DNA of 64,000 nucleotides from Myxococcus sp. CA023 (GTDB lineage: Bacteria > Myxococcota > Myxococcia > Myxococcales > Myxococcaceae), in NCBI RefSeq assembly GCF_010998615.1, contig NZ_JAAEAH010000017.1:49742-113741 (forward strand). Direction: 5' to 3'. The position numbers were made by a program, and so were the translations under genes. The first letter of the stretch is position 1. Each line of letters starts with the position of its first letter. This document shows positions 9,555 to 19,809 of this stretch, piece after piece. Below the pieces are notes generated by a model. That model saw only the letters and a program-made list of their open reading frames with translations, was not told where the DNA came from and made no database searches.

Positions 9555-10691
9555 ATGCCTATCCAACGGTCGAAGCGCTTTCTTCTTGCATGGACGCTGC
9601 TCCCGCTTCTCGCCTGTAACGGCAAGCAGGAAGAAGCAGCCTTTGCACCGCCGGTCCAGGAGGTGTCCACGCTGAAGGTGCAAGGGGAGGCCGTTGTCCT
9701 TCACGACGAATTCCCCGCGCGTGTCTCCGCGTTCCGGGTCGCGGAAGTCCGCCCGCAGGTGGGTGGGCTCGTGCGCAGCCGGCGCTTCTCCGAGGGCGAC
9801 ACGGTCCAGAAGGGGCAGCCGCTCTACCAACTGGAAGCGGCGGTGTTCCGGGCGAACGTGGATGGCGCCGCGGCGGCCCATGCAGCCAGCGAGGCCAGCC
9901 GGCTCCAGGCTGAGTTGCATGCGGGCCGCATCCAGTCCCTCTTCGAGAAAGGCGCGAGCACCCAGCAGGCGCACGATGACGCCCGGGCCGCGCTCGCCAT
10001 CGCGAACGCGGAGGTGGCGCGCGCCCGCGCGGCGCTGGACAGGGCCCGCGTCGACCTGGACTACGCCACGATTACCGCCCCCATCGCGGGGCACATCGGC
10101 ATCTCCCAGGTCAATGAAGGCGCGCTCGTCGGTCCCGCGGATGCCACGCCGTTGAGCGTCATCCAGCAGATTGACCGCGTCTTCGTCGACATCAAGTCAC
10201 CCGTGGAGCGCGCGGCGGGCTTGCAGTCACTCCAGGGAGGCACTGGAGAGGCGGGGGCGGAAGTCATCGTGCTCTCCTCGACGGGGGCGCCCTATCCGGA
10301 GCGAGGCCGCGTTCAGTTCTCGGACATCTCGGTCGACCCTGGGTCCGGCGAGCTCACGGTGCGCGCCCTGGTCCCCAACGCACAGCGGAAGCTCCTGCCG
10401 GGCATGTTCGTGAAGGCGCGCGTCGTGCTCGGAGAGGTGGCCGGTGCGCTCCTCGTTCCCCAGCAGGCCGTGCTTCACGACGCGCAGGGCCAAGCGCAGG
10501 TCTTCATCGTCCGAGAGGACAACACCGCGGAGGCGCGCAACGTCCGCGCCGGACGCATCGTCAGCGGACGCTACCTGGTGGAGGAGGGACTCTCCGCCGG
10601 AGAGCGTGTCGTGGTCGAGGGGCAGGACCGTCTTGCGCCAGGCCAGCAGGTCACCCCCGTCGAGTGGCAGCACGCCCCGGCCTCGCGCTGA
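9555..10691 (+). CDS. RND efflux periplasmic adaptor (AcrA/MexA-type lipoprotein)
   Basis: A protein of about 378 residues. The N-terminus is a lipoprotein signal ending in LLPLLACNG, so the cysteine should be acylated and the protein anchored in the membrane facing the periplasm. Barrel and lipoyl segments are visible (VRPQVGGLVRSRRFSEGDTV, YATITAPIAGHIG), separated by an Ala-rich coiled-coil hairpin, with the C-terminal membrane-proximal domain LLVPQQAVLHD. The family joins an RND pump to an outer-membrane channel. The start is uncertain: GTG 9504, ATG 9513 and ATG 9555 are in frame and none has a strong ribosome-binding site. The pump gene follows after 14 bases. Confidence 0.92.
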   Translation: MPIQRSKRFLLAWTLLPLLACNGKQEEAAFAPPVQEVSTLKVQGEAVVLHDEFPARVSAFRVAEVRPQVGGLVRSRRFSEGDTVQKGQPLYQLEAAVFRANVDGAAAAHAASEASRLQAELHAGRIQSLFEKGASTQQAHDDARAALAIANAEVARARAALDRARVDLDYATITAPIAGHIGISQVNEGALVGPADATPLSVIQQIDRVFVDIKSPVERAAGLQSLQGGTGEAGAEVIVLSSTGAPYPERGRVQFSDISVDPGSGELTVRALVPNAQRKLLPGMFVKARVVLGEVAGALLVPQQAVLHDAQGQAQVFIVREDNTAEARNVRAGRIVSGRYLVEEGLSAGERVVVEGQDRLAPGQQVTPVEWQHAPASR

Positions 10692-10705
10692 ACCTGGAGT
10701 GAGCC

Positions 10706-13700
10706 GTGCCAAGATTCTTCATTGAACGCCCGGTCTTCGCCTGGGTGATTGCCATCTTCATCGTGCTCGCCGGAGCCATCTCCATTCCCCGGCTCCCCAT
10801 CGAGCGCTACCCGTCCATCGCGCCGCCGAGCGTGACGATTACCGCCACCTATCCCGGCGCCACGCCGGCCGCGATGAACGACAGCGTCGTGTCGTTGATT
10901 GAGCGCGGCCTGTCCGGCGTGAAGAACATCCTGTACTTCGAGTCGTCGAGCGACACGTCGGGCGTCGCGCAAATCGTGGTGACGTTCGCGCCCGGAACGG
11001 ATCCGGACCTGGCGCAGGTCGACATCCAGAACCGCCTGAAGACAGTCGAATCGCGGCTGCCGCAGATGGTCCGGCAGCTCGGGCTCCAGGTGGAGACGAC
11101 CACCACCAACTTCCTGCTCTTCTCCACGCTCGTATCGAGCGACGGCCGCTACGACGAGGCCGAGCTGGGTGATTTCCTGAGCCGGAACGTGGTCGAGGAC
11201 CTGCGGCGCGTGCCCGGCGTGGGGCGCGTCCAGCTCTTCACGCCGGCCCGCGCGCTGCGCGTCTGGTTGGACCCGGAGCGGCTCATTTCGCACGGAATCT
11301 CCGTGGATGAGGTCGCGGCGGCGATTCGCGCACAGAACGCGGAGGCCTCTCCCGGACGGTTGGGGGACATGCCCGCGGTTCCAGGCCAGCGCGTCACCAC
11401 CCCCCTGATGCTCCAGGGGCAGCTCCTGGACGTCGCGGACTTCGAGCGCGTCATCATCCGGGCCAATCCGGATGGTTCGAACGTGCTGCTCAAGGAACTC
11501 GCCAAGGTGGAGCTGGGGCCCCAGAGCTACGCCTCGTCCACCCGGCAGAATGGGAAGAACGCCGCCACGTTCGGTGTGCAGCTGGCCCCGGGGGCGAACG
11601 CGCTCGATACCTCCGAGCGCATCCGCGAGCGGATGGCGGACCTCTCCCGGGCCTTCCCCGCGGGCGTCGAGTACACGATTCCGTACGACGCGGCGCCGTT
11701 CGTGCGCGTCTCCATCCAGAAGGTCGTTCAGACCTTCTTCGAGGCGATGCTGCTCGTCTTCGCGGTGATGTATCTCTTCCTGCAGAGCGTGCGTTACACG
11801 TTGATTCCCGCCATCGTCGCGCCCATCGCGCTGCTGGGGACCTTCGCGGTGATGCTGGCGTCGGGGTTCTCCATCAACGTCCTGACGATGTTCGGCATGG
11901 TGCTGGCGATTGGCATCATCGTCGATGACGCCATCGTCGTGGTCGAGAACGTCGAGCGCCTCATGGCGGAGGAGGGGCTTTCTCCCCTCGAGGCCACGAA
12001 GAAGGCGATGAAGGAAATCACGGGCGCCGTCATCGGCATCACTCTGGTGCTCACGTCCGTGTTCATCCCCATGGCGTTCGCCACGGGCTCTGTCGGCACC
12101 ATCTACCGCCAGTTCAGCCTGGCGATGGCCGTGTCGATTCTCTTCTCCGCGTTCCTCGCGCTCACGCTCACCCCGGCGCTCTGCGCGACGCTGCTGCGCC
12201 CGGTGGAGCCCGGCCACGCGGGGAAGCGCCGCGGCTTCTTCGGCGGGTTCAACCGGCTCCTGGAGAGGGTGACGGGGCGCTATGCGAACTGGACCCGGGC
12301 CATTGTCGGGCGCCTGGGCCGGGCGTTCTTCGCGTACGCCGTGGTGGTCGCCATGGTCGCCCTGGCGTTCTGGCGGCTGCCGGGCGCCTTCTTCCCGGAG
12401 GAGGACCAGGGGTACCTCAACGTTTCGGTGCAGCTCCCGTCGGACGCCACGGCCGAGCGGACGAACAGCGTGCTCGGGGAGCTGGAGTCCTTCTTGAGCG
12501 AGCGCGAGGGCATCCAGGACGTGCTGACCATCCAGGGCTTCGGCTTCTTCGGCTCGGGGGCGAACGCCGGCCTCATGTTCGTGATGATGCGCGATTGGGA
12601 CGAGCGCCAGGGTGAGACGGCGGCGGGTGAGGTCGCCGCCGCCAACGCGCGCTTCGCCTCGCCGCGCGAGGGCATGGTCATCAACGTGCTTCCGCCCGCG
12701 GTGGACGGGCTCGGCAACAGCGCGGGCTTCGCCATGCGGCTGGAGGACCGTTCCGGACACGGCACGAAGGCACTCAACGACGCCATGAACCACGTCCTCC
12801 GGCGTGCCTCGGAGAGTCCGGTCATCGCCTTCCCGTATCAGGAGGGTTTGCCGGAGGGCTCGATGGTGCGAATCCAGGTCGACCGCGAGCGCGCGGCGGC
12901 GCTCGGTGTGTCGTTCGCGGAAATCAACTCGGTCATCTCCACCGCGCTGGGGTCGACGTACGTCAACGACTTCCCCAACAAGGGCTACATGCAGCAAATC
13001 ATCCTGCAGGCGCGCGCGGAGTCTCGCATGCAGGTGGAGGACGTGCTCAAGCTCCCCGTGCGCAACGCGCGCGGGCAGATGGTGCCCCTGTCCTCGGTGG
13101 CCGAGCCCGTCTGGGAGCGGGGGCCCATGCAACTGGTCCGCTACAACGGCTACCCCGCCGTGCGCATCGCCGGAGCGGCGGCTCCGGGCTTCAGCAGCGG
13201 TGACGCCATGGCGGAGATGGAGCGCATCGCGGGCGAACTTCCACCCGGCTTCGCGGTGGAGTGGACGGGGCTCTCCTATCAGGAGCGGCTCTCCGGCTCG
13301 GAGGCGCCCATCCTCCTGGCGCTGTCGATGCTCGTCGTCTTCCTGGTGCTGGCGGCGCTCTACGAGAGCTGGTCGATTCCGCTGTCGGTCATGCTCGTCG
13401 TGCCGCTGGGCCTCATCGGCGCGCTGGCGGCGGTGATGTCTCGCGGGTTGATGAACGACATCTTCTTCAAGGTAGGCCTCATCACCATCATCGGCCTGTC
13501 CGCGAAGAACGCGATTCTCATCGTCGAGTTCGCCAAGCAGCTCGAGGAGCAGGGACGCTCACCGCTCCAGGCCGCGGTGGAAGCGGCGCGGCTGCGCTTC
13601 CGTCCCATCCTGATGACGTCGCTCGCCTTCGCGCTGGGCGTGGTGCCGCTGGTGGTGGCCAGCGGCGCGAGCGCGGAGACGCAGCGGGCCATCGGCACGG

Positions 13701-13846
13701 GCGTGTTCGGCGGCATGGTGTCAGGCACCGTCCTGGCCATCTTCCTGGTGCCCGCGTTCTACGTCGCCGTGCGGAGCCTGCTCAAACGGCGCGAGTCGGC
13801 GAGCCCGGCTCCCATCGTGAAGCACGAGCCCGCGGAGAACACCTAG
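10706..13846 (+). CDS. RND efflux pump, inner-membrane HAE1-type transporter
   Basis: A protein of 1046 residues, the usual AcrB/MexB length, with RFFIERPVFAWVIAIFIVL at the N-terminus and two repeats of one TM plus a large periplasmic loop plus five TMs. The TM4 proton-relay pair is present in GIIVDDAIVVVENVERLM. The C-terminal half has ALYESWSIPLSVMLVVPLG and VGLITIIGLSAKNAILIVEF, both family signatures. It exports hydrophobic or amphipathic compounds using proton flow. It starts with GTG. No TolC-like gene follows; the next gene is convergent after a strong hairpin. Confidence 0.95.
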   Translation: MPRFFIERPVFAWVIAIFIVLAGAISIPRLPIERYPSIAPPSVTITATYPGATPAAMNDSVVSLIERGLSGVKNILYFESSSDTSGVAQIVVTFAPGTDPDLAQVDIQNRLKTVESRLPQMVRQLGLQVETTTTNFLLFSTLVSSDGRYDEAELGDFLSRNVVEDLRRVPGVGRVQLFTPARALRVWLDPERLISHGISVDEVAAAIRAQNAEASPGRLGDMPAVPGQRVTTPLMLQGQLLDVADFERVIIRANPDGSNVLLKELAKVELGPQSYASSTRQNGKNAATFGVQLAPGANALDTSERIRERMADLSRAFPAGVEYTIPYDAAPFVRVSIQKVVQTFFEAMLLVFAVMYLFLQSVRYTLIPAIVAPIALLGTFAVMLASGFSINVLTMFGMVLAIGIIVDDAIVVVENVERLMAEEGLSPLEATKKAMKEITGAVIGITLVLTSVFIPMAFATGSVGTIYRQFSLAMAVSILFSAFLALTLTPALCATLLRPVEPGHAGKRRGFFGGFNRLLERVTGRYANWTRAIVGRLGRAFFAYAVVVAMVALAFWRLPGAFFPEEDQGYLNVSVQLPSDATAERTNSVLGELESFLSEREGIQDVLTIQGFGFFGSGANAGLMFVMMRDWDERQGETAAGEVAAANARFASPREGMVINVLPPAVDGLGNSAGFAMRLEDRSGHGTKALNDAMNHVLRRASESPVIAFPYQEGLPEGSMVRIQVDRERAAALGVSFAEINSVISTALGSTYVNDFPNKGYMQQIILQARAESRMQVEDVLKLPVRNARGQMVPLSSVAEPVWERGPMQLVRYNGYPAVRIAGAAAPGFSSGDAMAEMERIAGELPPGFAVEWTGLSYQERLSGSEAPILLALSMLVVFLVLAALYESWSIPLSVMLVVPLGLIGALAAVMSRGLMNDIFFKVGLITIIGLSAKNAILIVEFAKQLEEQGRSPLQAAVEAARLRFRPILMTSLAFALGVVPLVVASGASAETQRAIGTGVFGGMVSGTVLAIFLVPAFYVAVRSLLKRRESASPAPIVKHEPAENT

Positions 13847-13853
13847 CGGGCCG

Positions 13854-13886
13854 GGCGCTGGCGGGTGGGTGCTTCCCGCCAGCGCC
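13854..13886. terminator. Bidirectional hairpin between RND pump and MIP18-like gene
   Basis: GGCGCTGGCGGG (13854-13865) and CCCGCCAGCGCC (13875-13886) form a perfect 12-bp stem with a 9-base loop, centred between two convergent genes. It has no U tract but is very stable. Confidence 0.75.
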
Positions 13887-13896
13887 GCAGCACCCC

Positions 13897-14265
13897 TCAG
13901 GAGCGGCGCTGCGCCGAGTCCTGGGGCAGCAGGCGGCCACCCAGCATGGTGATGCGCCTGGCCGCGAGCCGCTGGCGGGCCTCCGGCTCGATGTCCTGCG
14001 GCGTCCACTTCAGGTCGTGGTCGAACTCCACGTTCACCGCGGTGACGCCTTCCACCGTCAGCAACCGCTGCTCGATTTCCCGCATGAAGTAGGCGGCCAT
14101 CATGCACATGGGCGAGGTGATGTGCAGGCGCACCGTCACCTGGCCCTCCGTGCGCTTCACCGACTCAATCAGCCCCATCTCCCCGATGCCCAGCGGCACG
14201 CCCGTGGCGCAGCTGCACGGGTCGGGGATGTCCTGGATGCACTCGCGCAGGGCCTGCTCACTCAT
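13897..14265 (-). CDS. MIP18/DUF59-family Fe-S cluster assembly protein
   Basis: A protein of 122 residues with the compact DUF59 fold also found in SufT, PaaD and the eukaryotic MIP18/CIA2 proteins. It shows the pattern LIESVKRTEGQVTVRLHITS followed by PMCMMAAYFMREIE, where the TxxxC cysteine is the family's key residue. Two more cysteines (CSCATG, near residue 18) add a CxC not usual in short members. It probably helps load an Fe-S or metal cofactor into a partner enzyme. Its start overlaps the 3' end of the amidohydrolase-like gene by 8 bases, so the two are translationally coupled and probably work together. Confidence 0.82.
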   Translation of the reverse strand: MSEQALRECIQDIPDPCSCATGVPLGIGEMGLIESVKRTEGQVTVRLHITSPMCMMAAYFMREIEQRLLTVEGVTAVNVEFDHDLKWTPQDIEPEARQRLAARRITMLGGRLLPQDSAQRRS

Positions 14266-15334
14266 ACAGGCTCTCCCGGTAGCCGTACGGCTGGATGTCG
14301 CCGCGCGCCCTCAGCTTGGCGAACTTGTCGTTGGCGATGTTCTTCTTCACCGCCTCCACGTCCACGCCCGCGTAGCGCGCGTAGTTGCCGCCCAGAATCA
14401 TCCGCTTCACGTCCGGCGTCACCTGCATGCCCGCCACCTGCACCAGGTCGTCCGGCAGCTGGAACTCATGCCAGAACTTGTGCAGCGCCGGGTGCGGGTG
14501 GCTGAACACCGTCCCGGAGCCCCACATGATTTTCTCCGGGCCCGCCCACTTCAGCAGCGCCGCCAGGGACTCGGCGAACCAGCGTTCACGCTTCACGATG
14601 AGCGCGCCCGTTACTTCCAGGTTCACATACACGTTGGGGAACAGCGACAGCTGCATGCCCGTCTCGTCCAGGAAGGCCATGCCGCCGTGGACGATTTCGA
14701 AGTTCAGGTCGGGGAAGGCATCCGCCGCCCCGCCGATGTCATCCACCTTGTAGGCCTCCAGCGGCACCGCGCCCATGGGCAGGCCCTTGTGCACGGCGAT
14801 GTTCTTGATTCCCAGCTTCTGCGCCCGCTCGAAGAGCGGGAAGGCGATGCTCGGGTCATCCATGCGCCAGCCCGTGTGGCGGAACTTGTCGCCCAGCCAC
14901 GCCGCTGGGTAGAGCTTCAGGCCGCTGGGCTTGAGCGTTTCGTACTGCTGCTCCAAATCATCCAGCGCCGCCGTGCCGCGCAGCGGGTCCACGCCCGCGT
15001 ACACCAGGAAGCGGTGGGGATAGTTGCGGTGAATCTCCAGCGTCTTCTCATAGGAGCACAGGCCGTCGTGGTACAGCGTCTGGAGCGGCAGCACGTGGTG
15101 CACCGCCAGGTCGACGCCGCTCTCCACGAAGAGCAGGTGCGCCAGCTCCTTCACGGACCAGTTCTTCAGGAAGCCTTCCGCCGTGGGGACGCGGTGCGTG
15201 TCCCCGGACAGTCCGCTGTGCAGCCCCCAGATGAGTCCCGCGAGCGACTCGGCGTACTTGCCGGCGCGGTAGTTCGTGGGATGGAGGTTGTAGGCGTGTG
15301 TCACCGCATCGATGACGAAGTTGCCGTCAATCAC
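14258..15334 (-). CDS. Amidohydrolase-2 (ACMSD-like) family protein with altered metal-ligand motif
   Basis: A protein of 358 residues with the TIM-barrel pattern of the amidohydrolase-2 family: FVIDAVTHAYNL at strand 1, GLKLYPAAWLGD, NFEIVHGGMAFLDETG and IMWGSGTVFSHPHP at the last strand. In place of the usual DxHxH the first motif reads DAVTH, so the first metal-binding His is a Val, and the final Asp expected in 'GSDYP'-type motifs is not obvious. The enzyme may bind metal in a non-standard way or have another role. It overlaps the MIP18-like gene. Similar amidohydrolase/DUF59 pairs sit near multicomponent monooxygenases in actinobacteria (recalled, not checked); none is present here. Confidence 0.75.
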   Translation of the reverse strand: MIDGNFVIDAVTHAYNLHPTNYRAGKYAESLAGLIWGLHSGLSGDTHRVPTAEGFLKNWSVKELAHLLFVESGVDLAVHHVLPLQTLYHDGLCSYEKTLEIHRNYPHRFLVYAGVDPLRGTAALDDLEQQYETLKPSGLKLYPAAWLGDKFRHTGWRMDDPSIAFPLFERAQKLGIKNIAVHKGLPMGAVPLEAYKVDDIGGAADAFPDLNFEIVHGGMAFLDETGMQLSLFPNVYVNLEVTGALIVKRERWFAESLAALLKWAGPEKIMWGSGTVFSHPHPALHKFWHEFQLPDDLVQVAGMQVTPDVKRMILGGNYARYAGVDVEAVKKNIANDKFAKLRARGDIQPYGYRESLYE

Positions 15335-15376
15335 CCGAGGACTCCTTTCACAGTTGGGCCGGGAGGACGCCCGGCG

Positions 15377-17653
<2,277 letters not shown>

Positions 17654-17747
17654 GCTTCCCTTGGGTTGCCAGGGCGCAGCCAACGCCGGCTTGGGGGGAA
17701 GGCCGGGTCATGGCATGCGAGGTGTTCGTAGACGCCTTTGCGCTTTC

Positions 17748-17787
17748 CAGGACATAGACACTATTTGTGGAAAAATTGCATGTCCTG
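17748..17787. promoter_or_regulatory. Inverted repeat in the A+T-rich gap upstream of the histidine kinase
   Basis: CAGGACAT (17748-17755) and ATGTCCTG (17780-17787) are perfect 8-bp arms around a 24-base A+T-rich spacer, unusual for this DNA. The element lies about 100 bases upstream of the kinase start and downstream of the methyltransferase stop on the same strand. It may be a regulator-binding site for the kinase gene; this is inference. Confidence 0.4.
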
Positions 17788-17818
17788 ATTTTATGGATGG
17801 GGTCGCTCGTACGCGGAG

Positions 17819-18565
17819 TCAAAGCGCTGACGGGTTGCGCAACAGATGGAACACGTAGCCGTAGGTGTGTTCGTACTGGCGATAAAGGCGGGTCTCCTGC
17901 TCGGCGGCCGAGAGCGCGTCTTCCAATGACGCATCACCGTGGGCGCGCAGGTGTGCGACGCGCTGGAGCAGGGGCGTGTAGTAGGTGTCCCACCATGCGG
18001 AGGCGGGAAGGGTGAAGGTGTCGAGCACCTCGTAGCCCGCGGCTTCCGCGGCGGCGCGGTTCTCCAAAACCGTACCCATGGTGGGGTAGACCTCACCCCA
18101 GAAGCGCGCGATTTCGTCGGGGCGCTCATCGGTCAGCCAGGTGCATTCGGTGATGGCAGCCAGGCCGCCGGGCGCGAGCAGTGGGCGCCAGCGCCGCAGT
18201 CCTGGACCGAAGCCCAGGTGGTAGATGGCGCCTTCGGACCAGAGGAGGTCAAAGGAAGCCTCGGGCAGCGACAACGCACCCATGTCCTGCCGCTGTGTTT
18301 CGATGAGCGCGTCCAGGCCCCGCTCGCGCGCCCGTGCCTGGAGTTGGTCGAGGAAGGGCCCGTGCAGGTCCACCGCGATGACCCGGGTGCGCAGCGCCTC
18401 GGCGAGCACCAGCGTCTGCGCGCCCGCGCCACAGCCGAGGTCCACCACGCGCGGGTTCGGTGGCAGCGGAGGCAGCCGTCGCAGGGCCTCCCGGGTGCAG
18501 TCGTCGCTGCCAGGGCCGTGACGGGGCAGGCCGTCATAGACGGTGAAGAAGGCGTCTTCGCTCAT
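17819..18565 (-). CDS. Class I SAM-dependent methyltransferase
   Basis: A protein of 248 residues with the Rossmann-like motif I VVDLGCGAGAQTLVLAE near residue 40, an acidic VIAVDLHGPFLDQL strand-2 motif and SFDLLWSEGAIYHLGF at motif IV. This is the UbiE/small-molecule methyltransferase pattern; no DNA-methyltransferase motif (NPPY or PC) is seen. It is the last gene of a three-gene minus-strand unit and starts 13 bases after the HipA-type kinase stop. A role linked to the DUF262/HipA pair is possible, but chance adjacency cannot be excluded. Confidence 0.85.
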   Translation of the reverse strand: MSEDAFFTVYDGLPRHGPGSDDCTREALRRLPPLPPNPRVVDLGCGAGAQTLVLAEALRTRVIAVDLHGPFLDQLQARARERGLDALIETQRQDMGALSLPEASFDLLWSEGAIYHLGFGPGLRRWRPLLAPGGLAAITECTWLTDERPDEIARFWGEVYPTMGTVLENRAAAEAAGYEVLDTFTLPASAWWDTYYTPLLQRVAHLRAHGDASLEDALSAAEQETRLYRQYEHTYGYVFHLLRNPSAL

Positions 18566-18578
18566 GGCGGGCTCCGGT

Positions 18579-19808
18579 TCATTGCCCCTGAAGCAGGGGC
18601 ACGCGCTTCCAGTGGGCTTCGATGCGGCGGCGGCTCTCCTCCGGCAGGGGCAGCTGCGCGTGAAGCGAGGACCAGGTGTCGAGCGACGCCTCCACCGCGG
18701 ACTTCACCACCGGCAGCACGTCGCTGGTGGGCAGCGCCAGCTTGCGCGCAAGCCGTTCGAAGCTGCCCAGGGAGATGTCCTCGAAGCGCTTCGACTTCGC
18801 GAAGTTGAGCGCGAGCGTGTCCGCCGGCATGTACTGGAGCGTGGACACCAAATCGTACGCGGGTGACAGCGTGGCGCGGGTGCCGTCCGGGTAGAGCAGC
18901 GACCAGTTCTTGTGGTGCGCGTCCCCGTTGCCAATGACGGCGATGAACACCAGCCGCCGCAGGAACTCGTGCAGCGCGTCCAGTCCGGCGACCTTGTAGA
19001 TGACGTTGGCGACCGTCTCGTAGTTGTACTTCTTGTACTTCTCATCCGCGTACAGCCCCAGCACCTGCGTCAGGTCCTCCATGTGGACCCGGCGGCCGGG
19101 CTCGGGGCGGTCGAAGCGGCGCACGGCGTAGGCCACGTCCTCGCGCAGGGTGATGCCTTCGGGCAGGCCCTGGATGTCGGCCACGTCCAGCAGCGCCACC
19201 TCGGGGACGGTGATGCCGGCGGCGCGGGCCCACGTCATCATGGAGAACTCGTTCTCCGGGACGCGGTCGTAGCGGTTGTCCGGCAGCTTCACAATCCAGT
19301 TGCCGCCGCGTCCGCCCGCCGGGAGCGTCATCGCCTTGTCCCGGCGCAGCATGGAGAACTTGAGCTGCACGCCGGCCAGCGAGAAGCGCAGCGGCTCCTG
19401 CTCCTGCGGCGCGTTGGGCGTCTGGGTCTCCTCCAGCGGCTCCAGGCCACTGAGCGACAGCACGCTGGCGGGACGCACGACGATGGCGCCGGGCAGGTCC
19501 TCACCCAGCCGCGCGATGAGGAAGAACTCGCGCTGGCGGGCCACCTGCTCGCGTTCGGCGATGAGCTCGCGCAGCGTGCCTTCCGGGAGCAGGTTGGAGA
19601 AGAACGAAGGCAGGCGCAGGCGGCTGACGTGCCGGCGCGTGAGGTCGTCCTCGAAAATCTGTCCCAGCACCGGGCGTGGGTAGCGCTGGCGGTACTCCTC
19701 CGCGATGACGAACTCGATGCGTTCGTCCTCCAGCAGCGTCAGCGTGCCAACGTGGACGTCGCCCAGGTGGACGTCGAGGATTCCGGCCGTGGTGCGGGTG
19801 GGCTCCAA
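18579..19808 (-). CDS. HipA-type serine/threonine kinase without a HipB partner
   Basis: A protein of 409 residues. The N-terminal HipA_N subdomain (VHLGDVHVGTLTLLEDERI, NLLPEGTLRELI) and the kinase core are both present. Residues matching E. coli HipA catalytic D309/N314/D332 are Asp296, Asn301 (GNGDAHHKNWSLL) and Asp319 (SPAYDLVS), with identical spacing. The ATP-side motifs LAGVQLKFSM and NWIVKLPDN are also there, so the kinase should be active. Known HipA kinases phosphorylate aminoacyl-tRNA synthetases and are held in check by a HipB repressor; no HTH antitoxin gene lies on either side. The gene begins 1-2 bases from the stop of the DUF262 gene, so translation is coupled. Confidence 0.9.
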   Translation of the reverse strand: MEPTRTTAGILDVHLGDVHVGTLTLLEDERIEFVIAEEYRQRYPRPVLGQIFEDDLTRRHVSRLRLPSFFSNLLPEGTLRELIAEREQVARQREFFLIARLGEDLPGAIVVRPASVLSLSGLEPLEETQTPNAPQEQEPLRFSLAGVQLKFSMLRRDKAMTLPAGGRGGNWIVKLPDNRYDRVPENEFSMMTWARAAGITVPEVALLDVADIQGLPEGITLREDVAYAVRRFDRPEPGRRVHMEDLTQVLGLYADEKYKKYNYETVANVIYKVAGLDALHEFLRRLVFIAVIGNGDAHHKNWSLLYPDGTRATLSPAYDLVSTLQYMPADTLALNFAKSKRFEDISLGSFERLARKLALPTSDVLPVVKSAVEASLDTWSSLHAQLPLPEESRRRIEAHWKRVPLLQGQ

Positions 19809-19809
19809 G

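Noticed and set aside
10571..13132. 853-codon minus-strand frame opposite the RND genes
   Set aside because: Composition (His, Arg, Glu, Asp runs) is that of the antisense of a coding region; the plus strand codes for an unmistakable RND adaptor and pump.
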